Below are positions 7,390-17,608 of a DNA stretch of 64,000 nucleotides, in pieces (position 1 is the stretch's first letter; the number at the start of each line of letters is the position of its first letter). The notes under the pieces were generated by a model, which was not told where the DNA came from, ran no database searches, and was given only the letters and a program-made list of their open reading frames with translations. The stretch is taken from NCBI GenBank assembly GCA_029572815.1, contig JAKPUQ010000059.1, forward strand, positions 1 to 64,000, in the 5' to 3' direction. Source of the DNA: Bacillota bacterium. Lineage in GTDB: Bacteria; Bacillota; Clostridia; Oscillospirales; Ruminococcaceae. The position numbers and the translations under genes were made by a program.

Positions 7390-8445
7390 TTGAAACACAT
7401 AGCGTCAGCAGTATTGCTTTCAGCACTTATTCTCACGGCAGCAGCGCCCTTTACAGCTTTTGCGGAAGACAGCACGGAAACTTCGGAAATAACAGAATAT
7501 GAAAAAGACACTATATTCGAGCAGAACGGCCTGGAATTCAAACTGTATCAGACAGAGCCTCCACGGCTCGAGGTAAGGAGATGCCTCAGCGAAGAAGCAG
7601 AAATAGAGATACCCGAGGTCGTAAACGGGATCATCGTTGACAGTATAGGGGAGTATTCCTTTGAGAAGGTAAAGACTCTTGTATCCCTCAGGCTGCCTGA
7701 GTCTGTAAGATTTATCAGAAATCATGCGTTTTTCCAGTGCAGCAGGCTTCGTGACCTTTCATTTCCTAACTGTCTTGAGAACATTGAGTTTATGGCATTC
7801 AGCAATTGCGATCATCTCAGCCCCATAAGACTTAACAAGGGACTGACAGAGCTTGGATTTGCTGCCTTTCAGTCATGCGGTGAGGTGAGGGCACTGACTG
7901 TTCCGCCTGGAGTAGAACTCTTCTCGGACTATGCCTGCAATTTTACACATGATCTGTATACTCTTCGCTTCTGCAGCGGAGTGCAGAAAATAGGTTCACA
8001 CGCAGCTCAGAACAATTACTACCAGAAACGTGTAATCATTCCGCCTTCTGTCACTGAGATTGGGGACCATGCTATAGGCTACCTGTTCCAAAAAGGTGAA
8101 TATCAGGGGCTGAATGAAGCTGTCATATACGGAGCTAAGGGCACAGCTGCCGAGACATATGCAAAGGAGAACGGTATGCCCTTTGAGGAATTCAACTTTA
8201 ACTACGGCGATATCAACAATGACGGATCAATTACAGCCGTTGACGCTTCTGCGGTGCTTTCGGAGTATGCGAGGACATCCTCAGACGGTGAGGGGACGGG
8301 ATTTACAGAGGCACAGAAGCTTAAAGCGGACCTGAATGATGATTTCCGCGTGAATGCTGTGGACGCCTCGAAAATACTTTCCTACTATGCTTATACAGCG
8401 ACCGGAGGAAATGATACTCCCGAAGTGTTCTTTTTTCTGCGCTGA
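7390..8445 (+). CDS. Secreted BspA-type leucine-rich-repeat protein with C-terminal dockerin
   Basis: TTG start with upstream GGAG; signal peptide KHIASAVLLSALILTAAAPFTAFA; LRR_5-like repeats; dockerin GDINNDGSITAVDASAVLSEYA...ADLNDDFRVNAVDASKILSYYA. Confidence 0.8.
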   Translation: MKHIASAVLLSALILTAAAPFTAFAEDSTETSEITEYEKDTIFEQNGLEFKLYQTEPPRLEVRRCLSEEAEIEIPEVVNGIIVDSIGEYSFEKVKTLVSLRLPESVRFIRNHAFFQCSRLRDLSFPNCLENIEFMAFSNCDHLSPIRLNKGLTELGFAAFQSCGEVRALTVPPGVELFSDYACNFTHDLYTLRFCSGVQKIGSHAAQNNYYQKRVIIPPSVTEIGDHAIGYLFQKGEYQGLNEAVIYGAKGTAAETYAKENGMPFEEFNFNYGDINNDGSITAVDASAVLSEYARTSSDGEGTGFTEAQKLKADLNDDFRVNAVDASKILSYYAYTATGGNDTPEVFFFLR

Positions 8446-8477
8446 CATACATATATAATGTATGAGGGGGCGTTGCC

Positions 8478-8777
8478 ATGAAGCTTTGCTTTGAGGATAT
8501 ATGCAGGAAGGAAGTCATAGATATGACCTCGGGGGAGCGCCTCGGTTTCATAGACGATATAGAGCTCGACATCAACGGCGGAAGTGTATCATCACTTATT
8601 ATTTATGGCGGACAGCGATTTTTCGGCCTTCTCGGCAGAACAGATGACACTGTCCTGACCTGCGGCGAGATAAAGGTGATAGGTGAGGACATTATCCTTG
8701 TTGAACGGTCTCAGGAGAGCTCTGAGATGAAATCGACAAAAAAACGCAGGAACTCACTTTTAAGTTTGTTGAAATAG
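8478..8777 (+). CDS. YlmC/YmxH family PRC-barrel protein
   Basis: MKLCFEDICRKEVIDMTSGERLGFIDDIELDINGGSVSSLIIYGGQRFFGLLGR. Confidence 0.85.
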   Translation: MKLCFEDICRKEVIDMTSGERLGFIDDIELDINGGSVSSLIIYGGQRFFGLLGRTDDTVLTCGEIKVIGEDIILVERSQESSEMKSTKKRRNSLLSLLK

Positions 8778-8792
8778 ATATTGCGAAAAAGC

Positions 8793-8821
8793 TTGAAAAA
8801 TAATGCGGAAAATGATATAAT
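8793..8821 (+). promoter_or_regulatory. rpsB promoter
   Basis: TTGAAA, 17-nt spacer, TATAAT. Confidence 0.75.
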
Positions 8822-8825
8822 ATTA

Positions 8826-8925
8826 AGGCAATTCGCACGCTTGTACTTTCAGCGGTTGGTGCGCAGGTATCTGCGTTGCTGCTGAGCTAAGTCTGGCGGA
8901 GGATTAATATTAACCAATTTTAAGG
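8826..8925 (+). promoter_or_regulatory. rpsB mRNA leader (possible r-protein autoregulatory leader)
   Basis: About 100-nt GC-richer structured leader between promoter and rpsB RBS. Confidence 0.4.
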
Positions 8926-8936
8926 AGGACTACACC

Positions 8937-9701
8937 ATGGGAGTAGTATCAATGAAGCAGCTTCTTGAAGCAGGCGTTCACTTCGGACACCAGACAAGAA
9001 GATGGAACCCGAAAATGGCACCCTACATTTTCACAGAGAGAAACGGCATCTACATTATCGACCTTCAGAAGACCGTAAAGAAGCTTGAGGAAGCTTATAT
9101 GTTCGTTCGCGACATCGCTTCACAGGGCGGCGAGGTTCTTTTCGTAGGTACAAAGAAGCAGGCTGGCGATTCCGTTAAGGAAGAAGCTACAAGAGCCGGC
9201 GCACACTATGTAAATGCAAGATGGCTGGGCGGTATGCTCACCAACTTCAAGACAATCCAGACAAGAATCAAGAGACTTGAGCAGCTCCACGCTATGGAGG
9301 AGGATGGAACATTCGCACTCCTTCCCAAGAAGGAAGTTGTTAAGCTCAACCTTGAGATAGAGAAGCTCGAGAAGTTCCTCGGCGGTATCAAGACAATGAA
9401 GAAGCTCCCCGCAGCACTCTTCATCGTAGATCCCCGCAAGGAAAAGATCGCTGTAGCTGAGGCTAAGAAGCTCAACATCCCGATCGTTGCTATCGTTGAT
9501 ACAAACTGCGATCCTGATGAAGTTGACTACGTTATCCCCGGTAACGACGACGCTATCAGAGCTGTAAAGCTTATCGCAGGCACGATCGCTAACGCTGTTA
9601 TCGAAGGCAGACAGGGCGATGACACAGCTGCTGCTGAGGAAGCTCAGGAGGCTCCCGCAGAGGAAGCTGCTGCTGAGACAGCTGAGGCTGACGCTGAATA
9701 A
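8937..9701 (+). CDS. rpsB: 30S ribosomal protein S2
   Basis: [41 protein letters not shown]. Confidence 0.98.
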   Translation: MGVVSMKQLLEAGVHFGHQTRRWNPKMAPYIFTERNGIYIIDLQKTVKKLEEAYMFVRDIASQGGEVLFVGTKKQAGDSVKEEATRAGAHYVNARWLGGMLTNFKTIQTRIKRLEQLHAMEEDGTFALLPKKEVVKLNLEIEKLEKFLGGIKTMKKLPAALFIVDPRKEKIAVAEAKKLNIPIVAIVDTNCDPDEVDYVIPGNDDAIRAVKLIAGTIANAVIEGRQGDDTAAAEEAQEAPAEEAAAETAEADAE

Positions 9702-9716
9702 TCTAAGAATACAATC

Positions 9717-9745
9717 AAAAACCCGAACTAACCCTTCGGGTTTTT
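9717..9745 (+). terminator. Intrinsic terminator/attenuator between rpsB and tsf
   Basis: AAAAACCCGAA-ctaaccc-TTCGGGTTTTT. Confidence 0.85.
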
Positions 9746-9781
9746 GCGGATTTAATATTAAAATAACAGGAGGTAATTACA

Positions 9782-10699
9782 ATGGGAAAGGTTTCCGTTG
9801 CTGAAATTAAAGAACTCATGAAGTCCACAGGCGTTGGTATGATGGACTGTAAGAAGGCTCTCGAAAAGAACGATGGCGATATGGACAAGGCTATCGAGTT
9901 CCTCAGAGAAAAAGGTCTCGCTACACAGGCTAAGAAGAGCGGCAGAGCTGCTGCTGAGGGCGTTGTAACTGCTGTTGTAAACGGTGAGGTAGGCGTTCTT
10001 CTCGAAGTAAACACAGAGACTGACTTCGCTGCTAACACAGACGACATCAGAAACTTCGTTGCTAACGTAGCAAACACAATCATTGAGAAGAATCCTGCTG
10101 ACGTTGAGGCTCTCAAGGAGATGCAGATCAGCGGCGGCAGCAATACAGTAGGCGAAGTACTCACTGAGCTGGCTGGTATGAAGATCCGTGAGAACATCGT
10201 TATCCGTCGTTTCGTAAGACTCGAGGGCAAGCTTGCTTCTTACATCCACAATGGCGGAAGCATCGGCGTTCTCGTAAAGATGGACACAGATCTTGCTGCT
10301 GATCGGGTAGCTGCTATCGGTAAGGACGTTGCTATGCAGTCCGCAGCTCTTAATGCTCCATACCTCTGCCGCGAGCAGGTTCCTGCTGAGGTACTTGAGA
10401 AGGAGAAGGAGATCATGATGGCTCAGATGGCTGAGGATCCCAAGATGGCTTCCAAGCCCGAGCAGGTTCGTGCTAAGATCGTTGAGGGTAAGGTAGGCAA
10501 GTACTACAGCGAGAACTGCCTCCTCGAGCAGGCTTTCGTTAAGGACGACAAGATGACCGTTCAGGGGTATGTTGACGCTGAGGCTAAGAAGCTCGGCGGT
10601 TCTATCAAGGTCGTTGACGTAGTTCGTTACGAGCGCGGCGAAGGCGTTGAGAAGAAGGAAGACAACCTGGCTGACGAGATCGCTAAGATGATCAAGTAA
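9782..10699 (+). CDS. tsf: Elongation factor Ts
   Basis: VAEIKELMKSTGVGMMDCKKALEKNDGDMDKAIEFLREKG. Confidence 0.98.
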   Translation: MGKVSVAEIKELMKSTGVGMMDCKKALEKNDGDMDKAIEFLREKGLATQAKKSGRAAAEGVVTAVVNGEVGVLLEVNTETDFAANTDDIRNFVANVANTIIEKNPADVEALKEMQISGGSNTVGEVLTELAGMKIRENIVIRRFVRLEGKLASYIHNGGSIGVLVKMDTDLAADRVAAIGKDVAMQSAALNAPYLCREQVPAEVLEKEKEIMMAQMAEDPKMASKPEQVRAKIVEGKVGKYYSENCLLEQAFVKDDKMTVQGYVDAEAKKLGGSIKVVDVVRYERGEGVEKKEDNLADEIAKMIK

Positions 10700-10713
10700 T
10701 TTTACAGTATTCA

Positions 10714-10745
10714 GCAGCGGCAGAGTTTTCTGCCGCTGTTTTGCT
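10714..10745 (+). terminator. Intrinsic terminator
   Basis: CAGCGGCAGA-gttt-TCTGCCGCTG then TTTTGC. Confidence 0.8.
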
Positions 10746-10913
10746 GTTTTCGGACACAATTATACAATTTTTCCACATTGATAAGCCTTGGTTATTGTCA
10801 GATGTTACAATAATCAGGGCTTATTTTCGTATGGATTTCCCTTGCAGTCATTGACAAAATATGATATAATAAGTTTAATTGGATAATATACTCAGATAAA
10901 CGAGGTAAAATAC

Positions 10914-11852
10914 ATGAATTCAAATATAAGCAGACTTGCCGGTTCAGTGGGCAGAGTTATCGTCGGAAAGCAGGATACAGTGGTAAAGCTTATCGCCGCA
11001 TTGCTATGCGAAGGACACGTTCTTCTTGAGGACGTTCCCGGTGTCGGAAAAACCCAGCTGATAACCGCACTTTCACGTTCCATCGGCGGCAAGTTCAACA
11101 GAATACAGCTTACGCCCGATATCATGCCCTCTGACATAGCAGGCTTCACCATGCTTGACTCAGCAAAGGGCGAGTTCGTTTACCGTGACGGCGCTGTAAT
11201 GTGTAATTTCCTTCTTGCGGACGAGATCAACCGTGCCTCGCCGAAGGTGCAGTCTGCTCTTCTTGAGGCTATGGAGGAGCGCCAGATAAGTCTGGATGGC
11301 GTTACACACAAGCTCCCCAGACCATTCCTTGTAATGGCTACACAGAATCCTGTTGAGACCTACGGTACCTTCCATCTTCCCGAAGCTCAGATGGACAGAT
11401 TTTTCATGAAGCTTTCAATGGGCTATCCTTCGGTGCAGGAGGAGGTAATGATCCTGGAAAGGACCGAGAACCATAACCCCATTGCCAATATATCTGAGCC
11501 TGTTATGCACGTCGATGATATCGCTGCAATGCAGGAGGAGGTCAAGCGTGTAAAGGTGACTGATGATGTAAAGGCTTATATTGTCAATATAGTTTCCTCT
11601 ACCCGTCAGGACAGAAATACGATCCTGGGAATCAGTCCCCGCGGAAGTATCGCTCTTTTCAAGGCTGCAAAGGCTTTTGCCTACGTCTATGACAGAGAGT
11701 ATGTTACTCCCGACGATGTGAAGAATACAGCAGTTTCCGTGCTTGCTCACAGGATAATCCTTTCGCCTCAGGGCAAGACCGCCTTCGGTACGGGCGAGGC
11801 TTATATCGAAAATGTCCTCAGGACCTGTCAGGTCCCTGCAATGACAAGATGA
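10914..11852 (+). CDS. MoxR-family AAA+ ATPase
   Basis: LLEDVPGVGKTQL, LLADEINRASPKVQSALLEAMEE, VMATQNP. Confidence 0.95.
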   Translation: MNSNISRLAGSVGRVIVGKQDTVVKLIAALLCEGHVLLEDVPGVGKTQLITALSRSIGGKFNRIQLTPDIMPSDIAGFTMLDSAKGEFVYRDGAVMCNFLLADEINRASPKVQSALLEAMEERQISLDGVTHKLPRPFLVMATQNPVETYGTFHLPEAQMDRFFMKLSMGYPSVQEEVMILERTENHNPIANISEPVMHVDDIAAMQEEVKRVKVTDDVKAYIVNIVSSTRQDRNTILGISPRGSIALFKAAKAFAYVYDREYVTPDDVKNTAVSVLAHRIILSPQGKTAFGTGEAYIENVLRTCQVPAMTR

Positions 11853-13021
11853 TCAAGCATATCAAAAGCATCGTAAGTGTACTTGCAGTCGCTTTTCTCG
11901 TCTATATCTTTACATTCTATATAGACGGGGAAATGGGTATCATTCTGCTTGCTTTCGTACTCTTTGCACCTCTTGTTTCCTTGTTTTTCGTGCTCTATGC
12001 GAGAAAAAGGACCAGAGTGAGCTTTACCTGCGACGCATATGTTCCCAAGGGAAGCAGACTTCCCGTTAAGGTGACTGTAAGCAAGACGGGAGTATTCCCA
12101 CTTGCGGTGATAGAAATAGAAACCTATGCAACCGAGATCTTTGGTCAGAATATAAAGAAGCGTAAGCTCACCATGCTCAGCGAGAAGAAAAAAAGCTTTA
12201 CAATTGAGCTTGATGCGCTTATCGGCGGAAACGGAGAGGTTGGTATAAAAGGAGCTTATTCCTGCGGCTTTCTCGGCTTTTTCAAGCTCCCCCTTAAAAC
12301 TTCTCTTCCTCAGCCTGTATCTGTGGGAGTTATACCTCAGATACCGGATATCAAGGCTTCTTCACAGCTTTTCTGCTCCATTGCGGACGTTGTGCTTACA
12401 AGTGATGAGGACGAGGAAAATGACACTGCTATGATGTTTTCCGCCAACACCTCTCCCGGTTATGAGCACCGCGAGTATGAGCTTGGAGATCCTCTTAAGC
12501 GCATAAACTGGAAGCTCTCCTCCAAAAAAGGCAAGATGATGGTGCGCCTTGATGAGGCAGTCGCCTCTGTTCAGCCTGTTGTTGTACTTGATCTGTACAG
12601 GCGGAGCGGTTTTCCGGCGGAGAAGGTCGTTCTCGGAGAAGAGCTGCTTATACGCTCTGTATTCGGACTCCTTTCTCTTCTTGTAAAGCAGGGGATTGCC
12701 TGCAGCTTTGTTTATCGAACAAGCTCGGGAGAAACTGTCAGCGAAAGTGTGGATAATCCTGATTATCCCGAGCAGCTCCTTCTGAAGGTGCTTGCTGTCA
12801 AGGTGGTTCCCGACAAACGAGTAGATATCTCACAGACAGGGGGTTCAGTGTGTGCCTGCGTGATCGCCACCACTGACGCTTCGGGTGATTTCGGCGTCAT
12901 AACCAGAAATATCGATAGCCCCGATAATATAAGTATTATCGGACTTTCTCCCGCAACTCCCAATTCAACATCTTTGCCTCTGTGGTATCTTGATGAGGAT
13001 AATAACTTTAAACTGGTATAA
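11849..13021 (+). CDS. DUF58 domain-containing membrane protein
   Basis: SPGYEHREYELGDPLKRINWKLSSKKGKMMVRLDE; follows MoxR. Confidence 0.92.
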   Translation: MIKHIKSIVSVLAVAFLVYIFTFYIDGEMGIILLAFVLFAPLVSLFFVLYARKRTRVSFTCDAYVPKGSRLPVKVTVSKTGVFPLAVIEIETYATEIFGQNIKKRKLTMLSEKKKSFTIELDALIGGNGEVGIKGAYSCGFLGFFKLPLKTSLPQPVSVGVIPQIPDIKASSQLFCSIADVVLTSDEDEENDTAMMFSANTSPGYEHREYELGDPLKRINWKLSSKKGKMMVRLDEAVASVQPVVVLDLYRRSGFPAEKVVLGEELLIRSVFGLLSLLVKQGIACSFVYRTSSGETVSESVDNPDYPEQLLLKVLAVKVVPDKRVDISQTGGSVCACVIATTDASGDFGVITRNIDSPDNISIIGLSPATPNSTSLPLWYLDEDNNFKLV

Positions 13022-13024
13022 ATA

Positions 13025-15337
13025 ATGAAAGAAACCAACAAAAATACATTTAGCCTGAGATCATTCCTGCTGAAGACACTCGCTGATCCTGTGCTCTGGT
13101 ATACGGTCCTGATAATGACCTCGCTCATGTATCATTTCCGCAACAGAGACAAGGAGGATTATGAGGGCGTTTTCTTTGCCCTTGGCTTCGGAGCTGTGAC
13201 CTTTGTCGTCGGCTGGCTGCTTTTCAGGGTATTTGATTTCATGCAGAAACGCCATATTCTTGGTTTTCTTGCATACACAGCTTCTGTCGGAGCTTTCGCA
13301 TTGGCGATCAGGTTCACACTTGAGCTTGGCCAGATAAACTATCCGATCACCTGGATGCTCTGGTTCCTTACTCCGCAGGATTCTGTGGACTATAACTTCT
13401 GGTTCGCGGTGACCTTCTTCCTGCTGTTTCTTATATTCATGGCTTCGGTCATATACTATTTTACGAGGGTAAGATACAGGATCTTCATGAATTTCCTTAT
13501 CTTTATAATCCCATTCGTGATATACGGTAAGGAATATGAGAAGATGCCCACGCTGATGATAATACTCCTTGCAGTGGGATATATCCTGCTGATGGTGTAT
13601 TACAGACAGCTCAGGGATTCAGAGGATACCGAGTTTGTGGAGAGAAGACGCTCCTGGAAGCCCATAGCTGTCTACGCTGTTATCTTTGCAGCTGTAGCTG
13701 CTCTTTTCCCGAAGCCCTATATCGAAGCTGACAGAACTACTCTTGAAACGCTTATCAACGCAGATATGCTCACTGATAAGCTGGTCGAAATGCTGAACGT
13801 ATTCCGTAATACTACAGGAGATCAGCGCTTCAGATCAAATGTCAGGGATATATCCGTTTATGAAGCCATTTCACCTGATGATCTCCATCTGAAGATGGCT
13901 ACATATTCCAAATACAGCTTTGATGACGATACCTGGTCAGTGGGAGACCTGGATCTGTATTATGATGAACGAACAGAGGAGCTTCCTCTTGGTGTAATGT
14001 CTCCCATGGGAATGGCGGACGCCTTTCTTGAGGCGGCTTCACTTGATGAGGATTACGCTGAAAAGTATGGCCTCACCAAATATGTGAAGGACGGACTTGA
14101 CGTTCCCGAGCTTAGAACGGCTCATATCTTTACTGTTGTGGGCTCTGGCGGACTCAGCTATAACAACGATATGGCTCCTGTTCCACAAAATGCAGTAAGT
14201 CTTATACGCTGCTCAAAGAGAGGCGAGATAGCTACACTGACAGGCGGTACTGTTACGTCTGTAGGTTCGGATTTTGGCAACACAGAGAGTTTCACCTTTG
14301 AGTACAGTGCCGATACCTTCTTCCTCAGCAGCAAGAACAAGGAATTTGTAGATGAGCTTGCAAAGTATGATTATAATCAGCTCCTTGAGGATACGGACGA
14401 TGTCCTGTATTGGGCAAAGTACGATGATGAGGATAAGGGAGAGGCTTATGATTATTTTGGTATCGATTACAGATACTATGATGATTATCTTGACGAGCTT
14501 CTTGACTACGGCAACAACAAACGTATAAAGGAGCTTGCCGATGAGCTTACAAAGGACGCAGAGTCTGAGTATGATAAGGCGAGGATCCTTGAGAGCTATT
14601 TCTACAACAACGATTATATTTATGATCTTGGCTATGAGAAAGAGGAGGGCGAAAATGCAGAGGACTTCATCTTCGAGACGAAGACCGGTGTCTGCTACGA
14701 ATACGCCACCTCAATGGTACTCCTTGCCCGTGCGGCGGGTATCCCTGCAAGATACTGCGAGGGATACAACATGAACCGCAGGGAACAGGGATACTGGAAT
14801 CAGAAGGCGGATCATGTTGTGACAACAAGGGACGCTCACGGCTATCCCCAGCTGTACATAAAAGGATATGGCTGGACAGACTTTGAGCCTACGGTGACGG
14901 ACAACGTTCAGAGAGCAGAAAAGTCCTCTGCGACAAATATGCTTTCAAGAGCGGGACTTATGATCCTGACAGGAGCACTGCTGGTACTTCTCGGTGCATT
15001 CCTCTATCCGAGGATATCTCACAGGCTCTTTGTAAGAAGAGCGCGCAGAAAGGCACCTGCTGAATTTGTCAGAAGCGCAATGCTCAGGATATGTAAGTTG
15101 TATGATATAGAAGATGTCAATACCTCGGCAGAGGCTGCGGAAATGGTACGTGAGGCAACGGGAGCTGATATCTCTGAGACCTCAGTGCTTTTTGACAGAG
15201 CTGCCTATGGTGGGGAAGCTCTCAGTGAGAGCGACAGAGATAAAGCTCTGAGTGACTATGTAGCTGCTTATGAGGCGCTCAGAGAATCTAAGAAAAGAAG
15301 GGGCATAACAAACCGACAAACTATGAATGGAGGTTAA
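13025..15337 (+). CDS. Transmembrane transglutaminase-like protein
   Basis: Multiple TM segments; core FETKTGVCYEYATSMVLLARAAGIPARYCEGY...DAHGYPQLYIKGYGWTDFEPT. Confidence 0.93.
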   Translation: MKETNKNTFSLRSFLLKTLADPVLWYTVLIMTSLMYHFRNRDKEDYEGVFFALGFGAVTFVVGWLLFRVFDFMQKRHILGFLAYTASVGAFALAIRFTLELGQINYPITWMLWFLTPQDSVDYNFWFAVTFFLLFLIFMASVIYYFTRVRYRIFMNFLIFIIPFVIYGKEYEKMPTLMIILLAVGYILLMVYYRQLRDSEDTEFVERRRSWKPIAVYAVIFAAVAALFPKPYIEADRTTLETLINADMLTDKLVEMLNVFRNTTGDQRFRSNVRDISVYEAISPDDLHLKMATYSKYSFDDDTWSVGDLDLYYDERTEELPLGVMSPMGMADAFLEAASLDEDYAEKYGLTKYVKDGLDVPELRTAHIFTVVGSGGLSYNNDMAPVPQNAVSLIRCSKRGEIATLTGGTVTSVGSDFGNTESFTFEYSADTFFLSSKNKEFVDELAKYDYNQLLEDTDDVLYWAKYDDEDKGEAYDYFGIDYRYYDDYLDELLDYGNNKRIKELADELTKDAESEYDKARILESYFYNNDYIYDLGYEKEEGENAEDFIFETKTGVCYEYATSMVLLARAAGIPARYCEGYNMNRREQGYWNQKADHVVTTRDAHGYPQLYIKGYGWTDFEPTVTDNVQRAEKSSATNMLSRAGLMILTGALLVLLGAFLYPRISHRLFVRRARRKAPAEFVRSAMLRICKLYDIEDVNTSAEAAEMVREATGADISETSVLFDRAAYGGEALSESDRDKALSDYVAAYEALRESKKRRGITNRQTMNGG

Positions 15338-15339
15338 TT

Positions 15340-16575
15340 ATGCGAACTGTAAAAGACAACGGAATAATGAAGCTCCTGCTCACATTCCTCATGATCATCG
15401 GAGTGCTGGCAGGAGCATACAGACCTGTTCATACGGCCCATGCCGCAGAGGACTTCAGACTGTGGCGCCAGATGGACAGCAGATGGGGCGATACTGCTAT
15501 CGGCGGCTCCAATGTACGCAGATCGGGCTGTTATATAACGTCCATCGCTATGGTCGCAGTTGCCTCAGGTGCAAGGAATACCACGGATTTCAATCCCGGA
15601 GTATTCGCAAAGCAGCTCAATGACATCGGTGCTTTCAACTATTCGGGCGGACTCAGCTCATGGGCTTCCGTAAACAAGGTAGTAAAGGAAATAAGCATTG
15701 ATTCAGCTAACCTCAGCTTCAAGTCAACAGACCAGAAGGGAAAAGCTGCCGAGATCAAGGCGGCTCTCGACAAGGGAAGCTATGTCATTTGCAACGTGGG
15801 CGGACACTGGGTCTATGTCGACGGTGTCATCGGCGATGATGTGTATATGGCTGATCCTGCAAAGGACGATATACTGATGTTCAAGGCATATAACAACGCC
15901 AATATAACATTGTATCAGCTTCTCAAGGGAAAGACCCCCTATAGCGGTTTTACTCCTCTGTATACTCCCGATGGAGCAGCGTCTGTGACTACCACCGCTG
16001 TAACAACAACCACCACTTCTACTACAACCAAAGCAGCAACTACAACTACTAAGGCAACTACAACCACAAAAGCAGTTGTCACTACAAAGGCTGCAACAAC
16101 TACAAAAGCAGCATCCGCTGCCACTAAGGAAGCTTCAACAACTGCAAAGCCTTCAACTACAGTTACATACGTGAAGGGCGAGTATTACTGCCCTGACAGC
16201 AGAACTGTAACTGTTTATTCAGAGGATGGCAAGGAAACTGCCGCTGTTCTTGAGGAAGGCAACATCGTTGATGTTACCGCTGTGAACGGTGACATGGGCG
16301 AGGTAGTTATCAACAGCAAAAAGTGCAGTGTCAGGCTTTCCGAGCTTGTATTCGCAGGCAATGGAAAGAAGCTTGTGATGGGCGATATAAACAATGACGG
16401 CGCCTTTGACGGCTACGATCTTGCACTTATAAATGAATATATCATCAGCCGTTCAAGACTTCCCGAGGGCGTTTCCGTACTTACAAAATCGGAGATAGCC
16501 GCTGCGGACATAAGCGGCGACGGCCTGATAGACAATACTGATGTGCTCATGTATCTTATGCGCATCTGCAATTAA
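15340..16575 (+). CDS. Secreted C39-family peptidase-like protein, Thr-rich linker, C-terminal dockerin
   Basis: Signal peptide; LWRQMDSRWGDTAIGGSNVRRSGCYITSIAMVA; linker TTTTTSTTTKAATTTTK; dockerin GDINNDGAFDGYDLALINEYI...ADISGDGLIDNTDVLMYLMR. Confidence 0.88.
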   Translation: MRTVKDNGIMKLLLTFLMIIGVLAGAYRPVHTAHAAEDFRLWRQMDSRWGDTAIGGSNVRRSGCYITSIAMVAVASGARNTTDFNPGVFAKQLNDIGAFNYSGGLSSWASVNKVVKEISIDSANLSFKSTDQKGKAAEIKAALDKGSYVICNVGGHWVYVDGVIGDDVYMADPAKDDILMFKAYNNANITLYQLLKGKTPYSGFTPLYTPDGAASVTTTAVTTTTTSTTTKAATTTTKATTTTKAVVTTKAATTTKAASAATKEASTTAKPSTTVTYVKGEYYCPDSRTVTVYSEDGKETAAVLEEGNIVDVTAVNGDMGEVVINSKKCSVRLSELVFAGNGKKLVMGDINNDGAFDGYDLALINEYIISRSRLPEGVSVLTKSEIAAADISGDGLIDNTDVLMYLMRICN

Positions 16576-16590
16576 GGAGAACTTTTACTG

Positions 16591-17556
16591 ATGGAATGGA
16601 CAGAAGTCAACATCTACACAACAGCCGAGGGAATAGAGCTTCTCTGCTCTAAGCTTACAGACATTGGAATCAAGGGATTTTCTATCAAGGATCCCGAGGA
16701 TTTCAAGGAGTTCCTTGAGAACAAGAACGGTCAGTGGGATTACATTGACGAGGATCTCATGGGACTATCCGAATGCGAGACCTGCATCACCGTATATATC
16801 CCTTCAAACGGTCAGGGAGCCGAAATGCTCCTTGCCATAAAATCTATGCTTTCTGAGATGAAGGCTGCCGATGCCGAGGGCGTTTACGGACGTCTTGAGG
16901 CGGAGATGTCAAGTATTCGCGAGGAGGACTGGGCAAACAACTGGAAGCAGTATTTCAAGCCCTTCAAGGTTGGCGAAAAGTTAGTCATCAAGCCTTCCTG
17001 GGAGGACTATGACAACAGTGACGGCAGGATTATTCTTGAGATCGACCCTGCTTCGAGCTTCGGAACAGGCAAACACCACACCACGCGACTCTGTCTGGAG
17101 GTCCTTGAGAAATACCTCAATAAGGGTGACAGGCTGCTGGATATGGGCTGCGGAAGCGGAATACTCTCTATCGGAGCAATGCTCCTGGGAGCTGAGAGCG
17201 CAGTTGCAGTTGATATCGAGGAGAATGCAGCGGTCACTGCTCTTGAGAACGCGGTCAAGAATCACATTCCGAAGGAGAAGTATAAGACATACTTCGGAAA
17301 TATCCTCACCGATGAGAAGCTTGCTGACGAGATCGATGACAAGTATGACATCATCGCAGCAAATATTGTCGCAGATGTACTCATCGCCATGAAGGAAAGC
17401 TTCCTGAGATACCTGAAAAAAGGCGGTATACTTATCGTATCCGGTATCATCGAGGAGCGTATGGACGAGGTCGTCGACGCACTGAAGTCAGTTGGCTTCA
17501 AAGATCCCGAGCCCGAGGTCCGTGAGGGCTGGGCAGCGGTCAAATTCACAGTTTAA
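16591..17556 (+). CDS. prmA: Ribosomal protein L11 methyltransferase
   Basis: MEWTEVNIYTTAEGIELL; DPASSFGTGKHHTTRLCLE; LLDMGCGSGILSI. Confidence 0.96.
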   Translation: MEWTEVNIYTTAEGIELLCSKLTDIGIKGFSIKDPEDFKEFLENKNGQWDYIDEDLMGLSECETCITVYIPSNGQGAEMLLAIKSMLSEMKAADAEGVYGRLEAEMSSIREEDWANNWKQYFKPFKVGEKLVIKPSWEDYDNSDGRIILEIDPASSFGTGKHHTTRLCLEVLEKYLNKGDRLLDMGCGSGILSIGAMLLGAESAVAVDIEENAAVTALENAVKNHIPKEKYKTYFGNILTDEKLADEIDDKYDIIAANIVADVLIAMKESFLRYLKKGGILIVSGIIEERMDEVVDALKSVGFKDPEPEVREGWAAVKFTV

Positions 17557-17608
17557 TATTATGCAGTGCATATATTGATATCATCATTTATATAAGGAGA
17601 ATAGAAAA

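Noticed and set aside
9758-10759. 333-aa antisense ORF opposite tsf
   Set aside because: Fully antisense to an unambiguous gene; low-complexity Leu/Ser composition is typical of mirror ORFs in this codon usage.
10775-10830. Long imperfect inverted repeat (AAGCCTTGGTTATTG / CAATAATCAGGGCTT) as a MITE
   Set aside because: Single copy in view and directly downstream of tsf; a second terminator hairpin is simpler.
15960-16170. Repeated ACA/ACT triplet tract (possible repeat array or CRISPR-like)
   Set aside because: In-frame Thr-rich linker codons of the C39-dockerin protein; no repeat-spacer structure. No CRISPR array was seen anywhere in the window.
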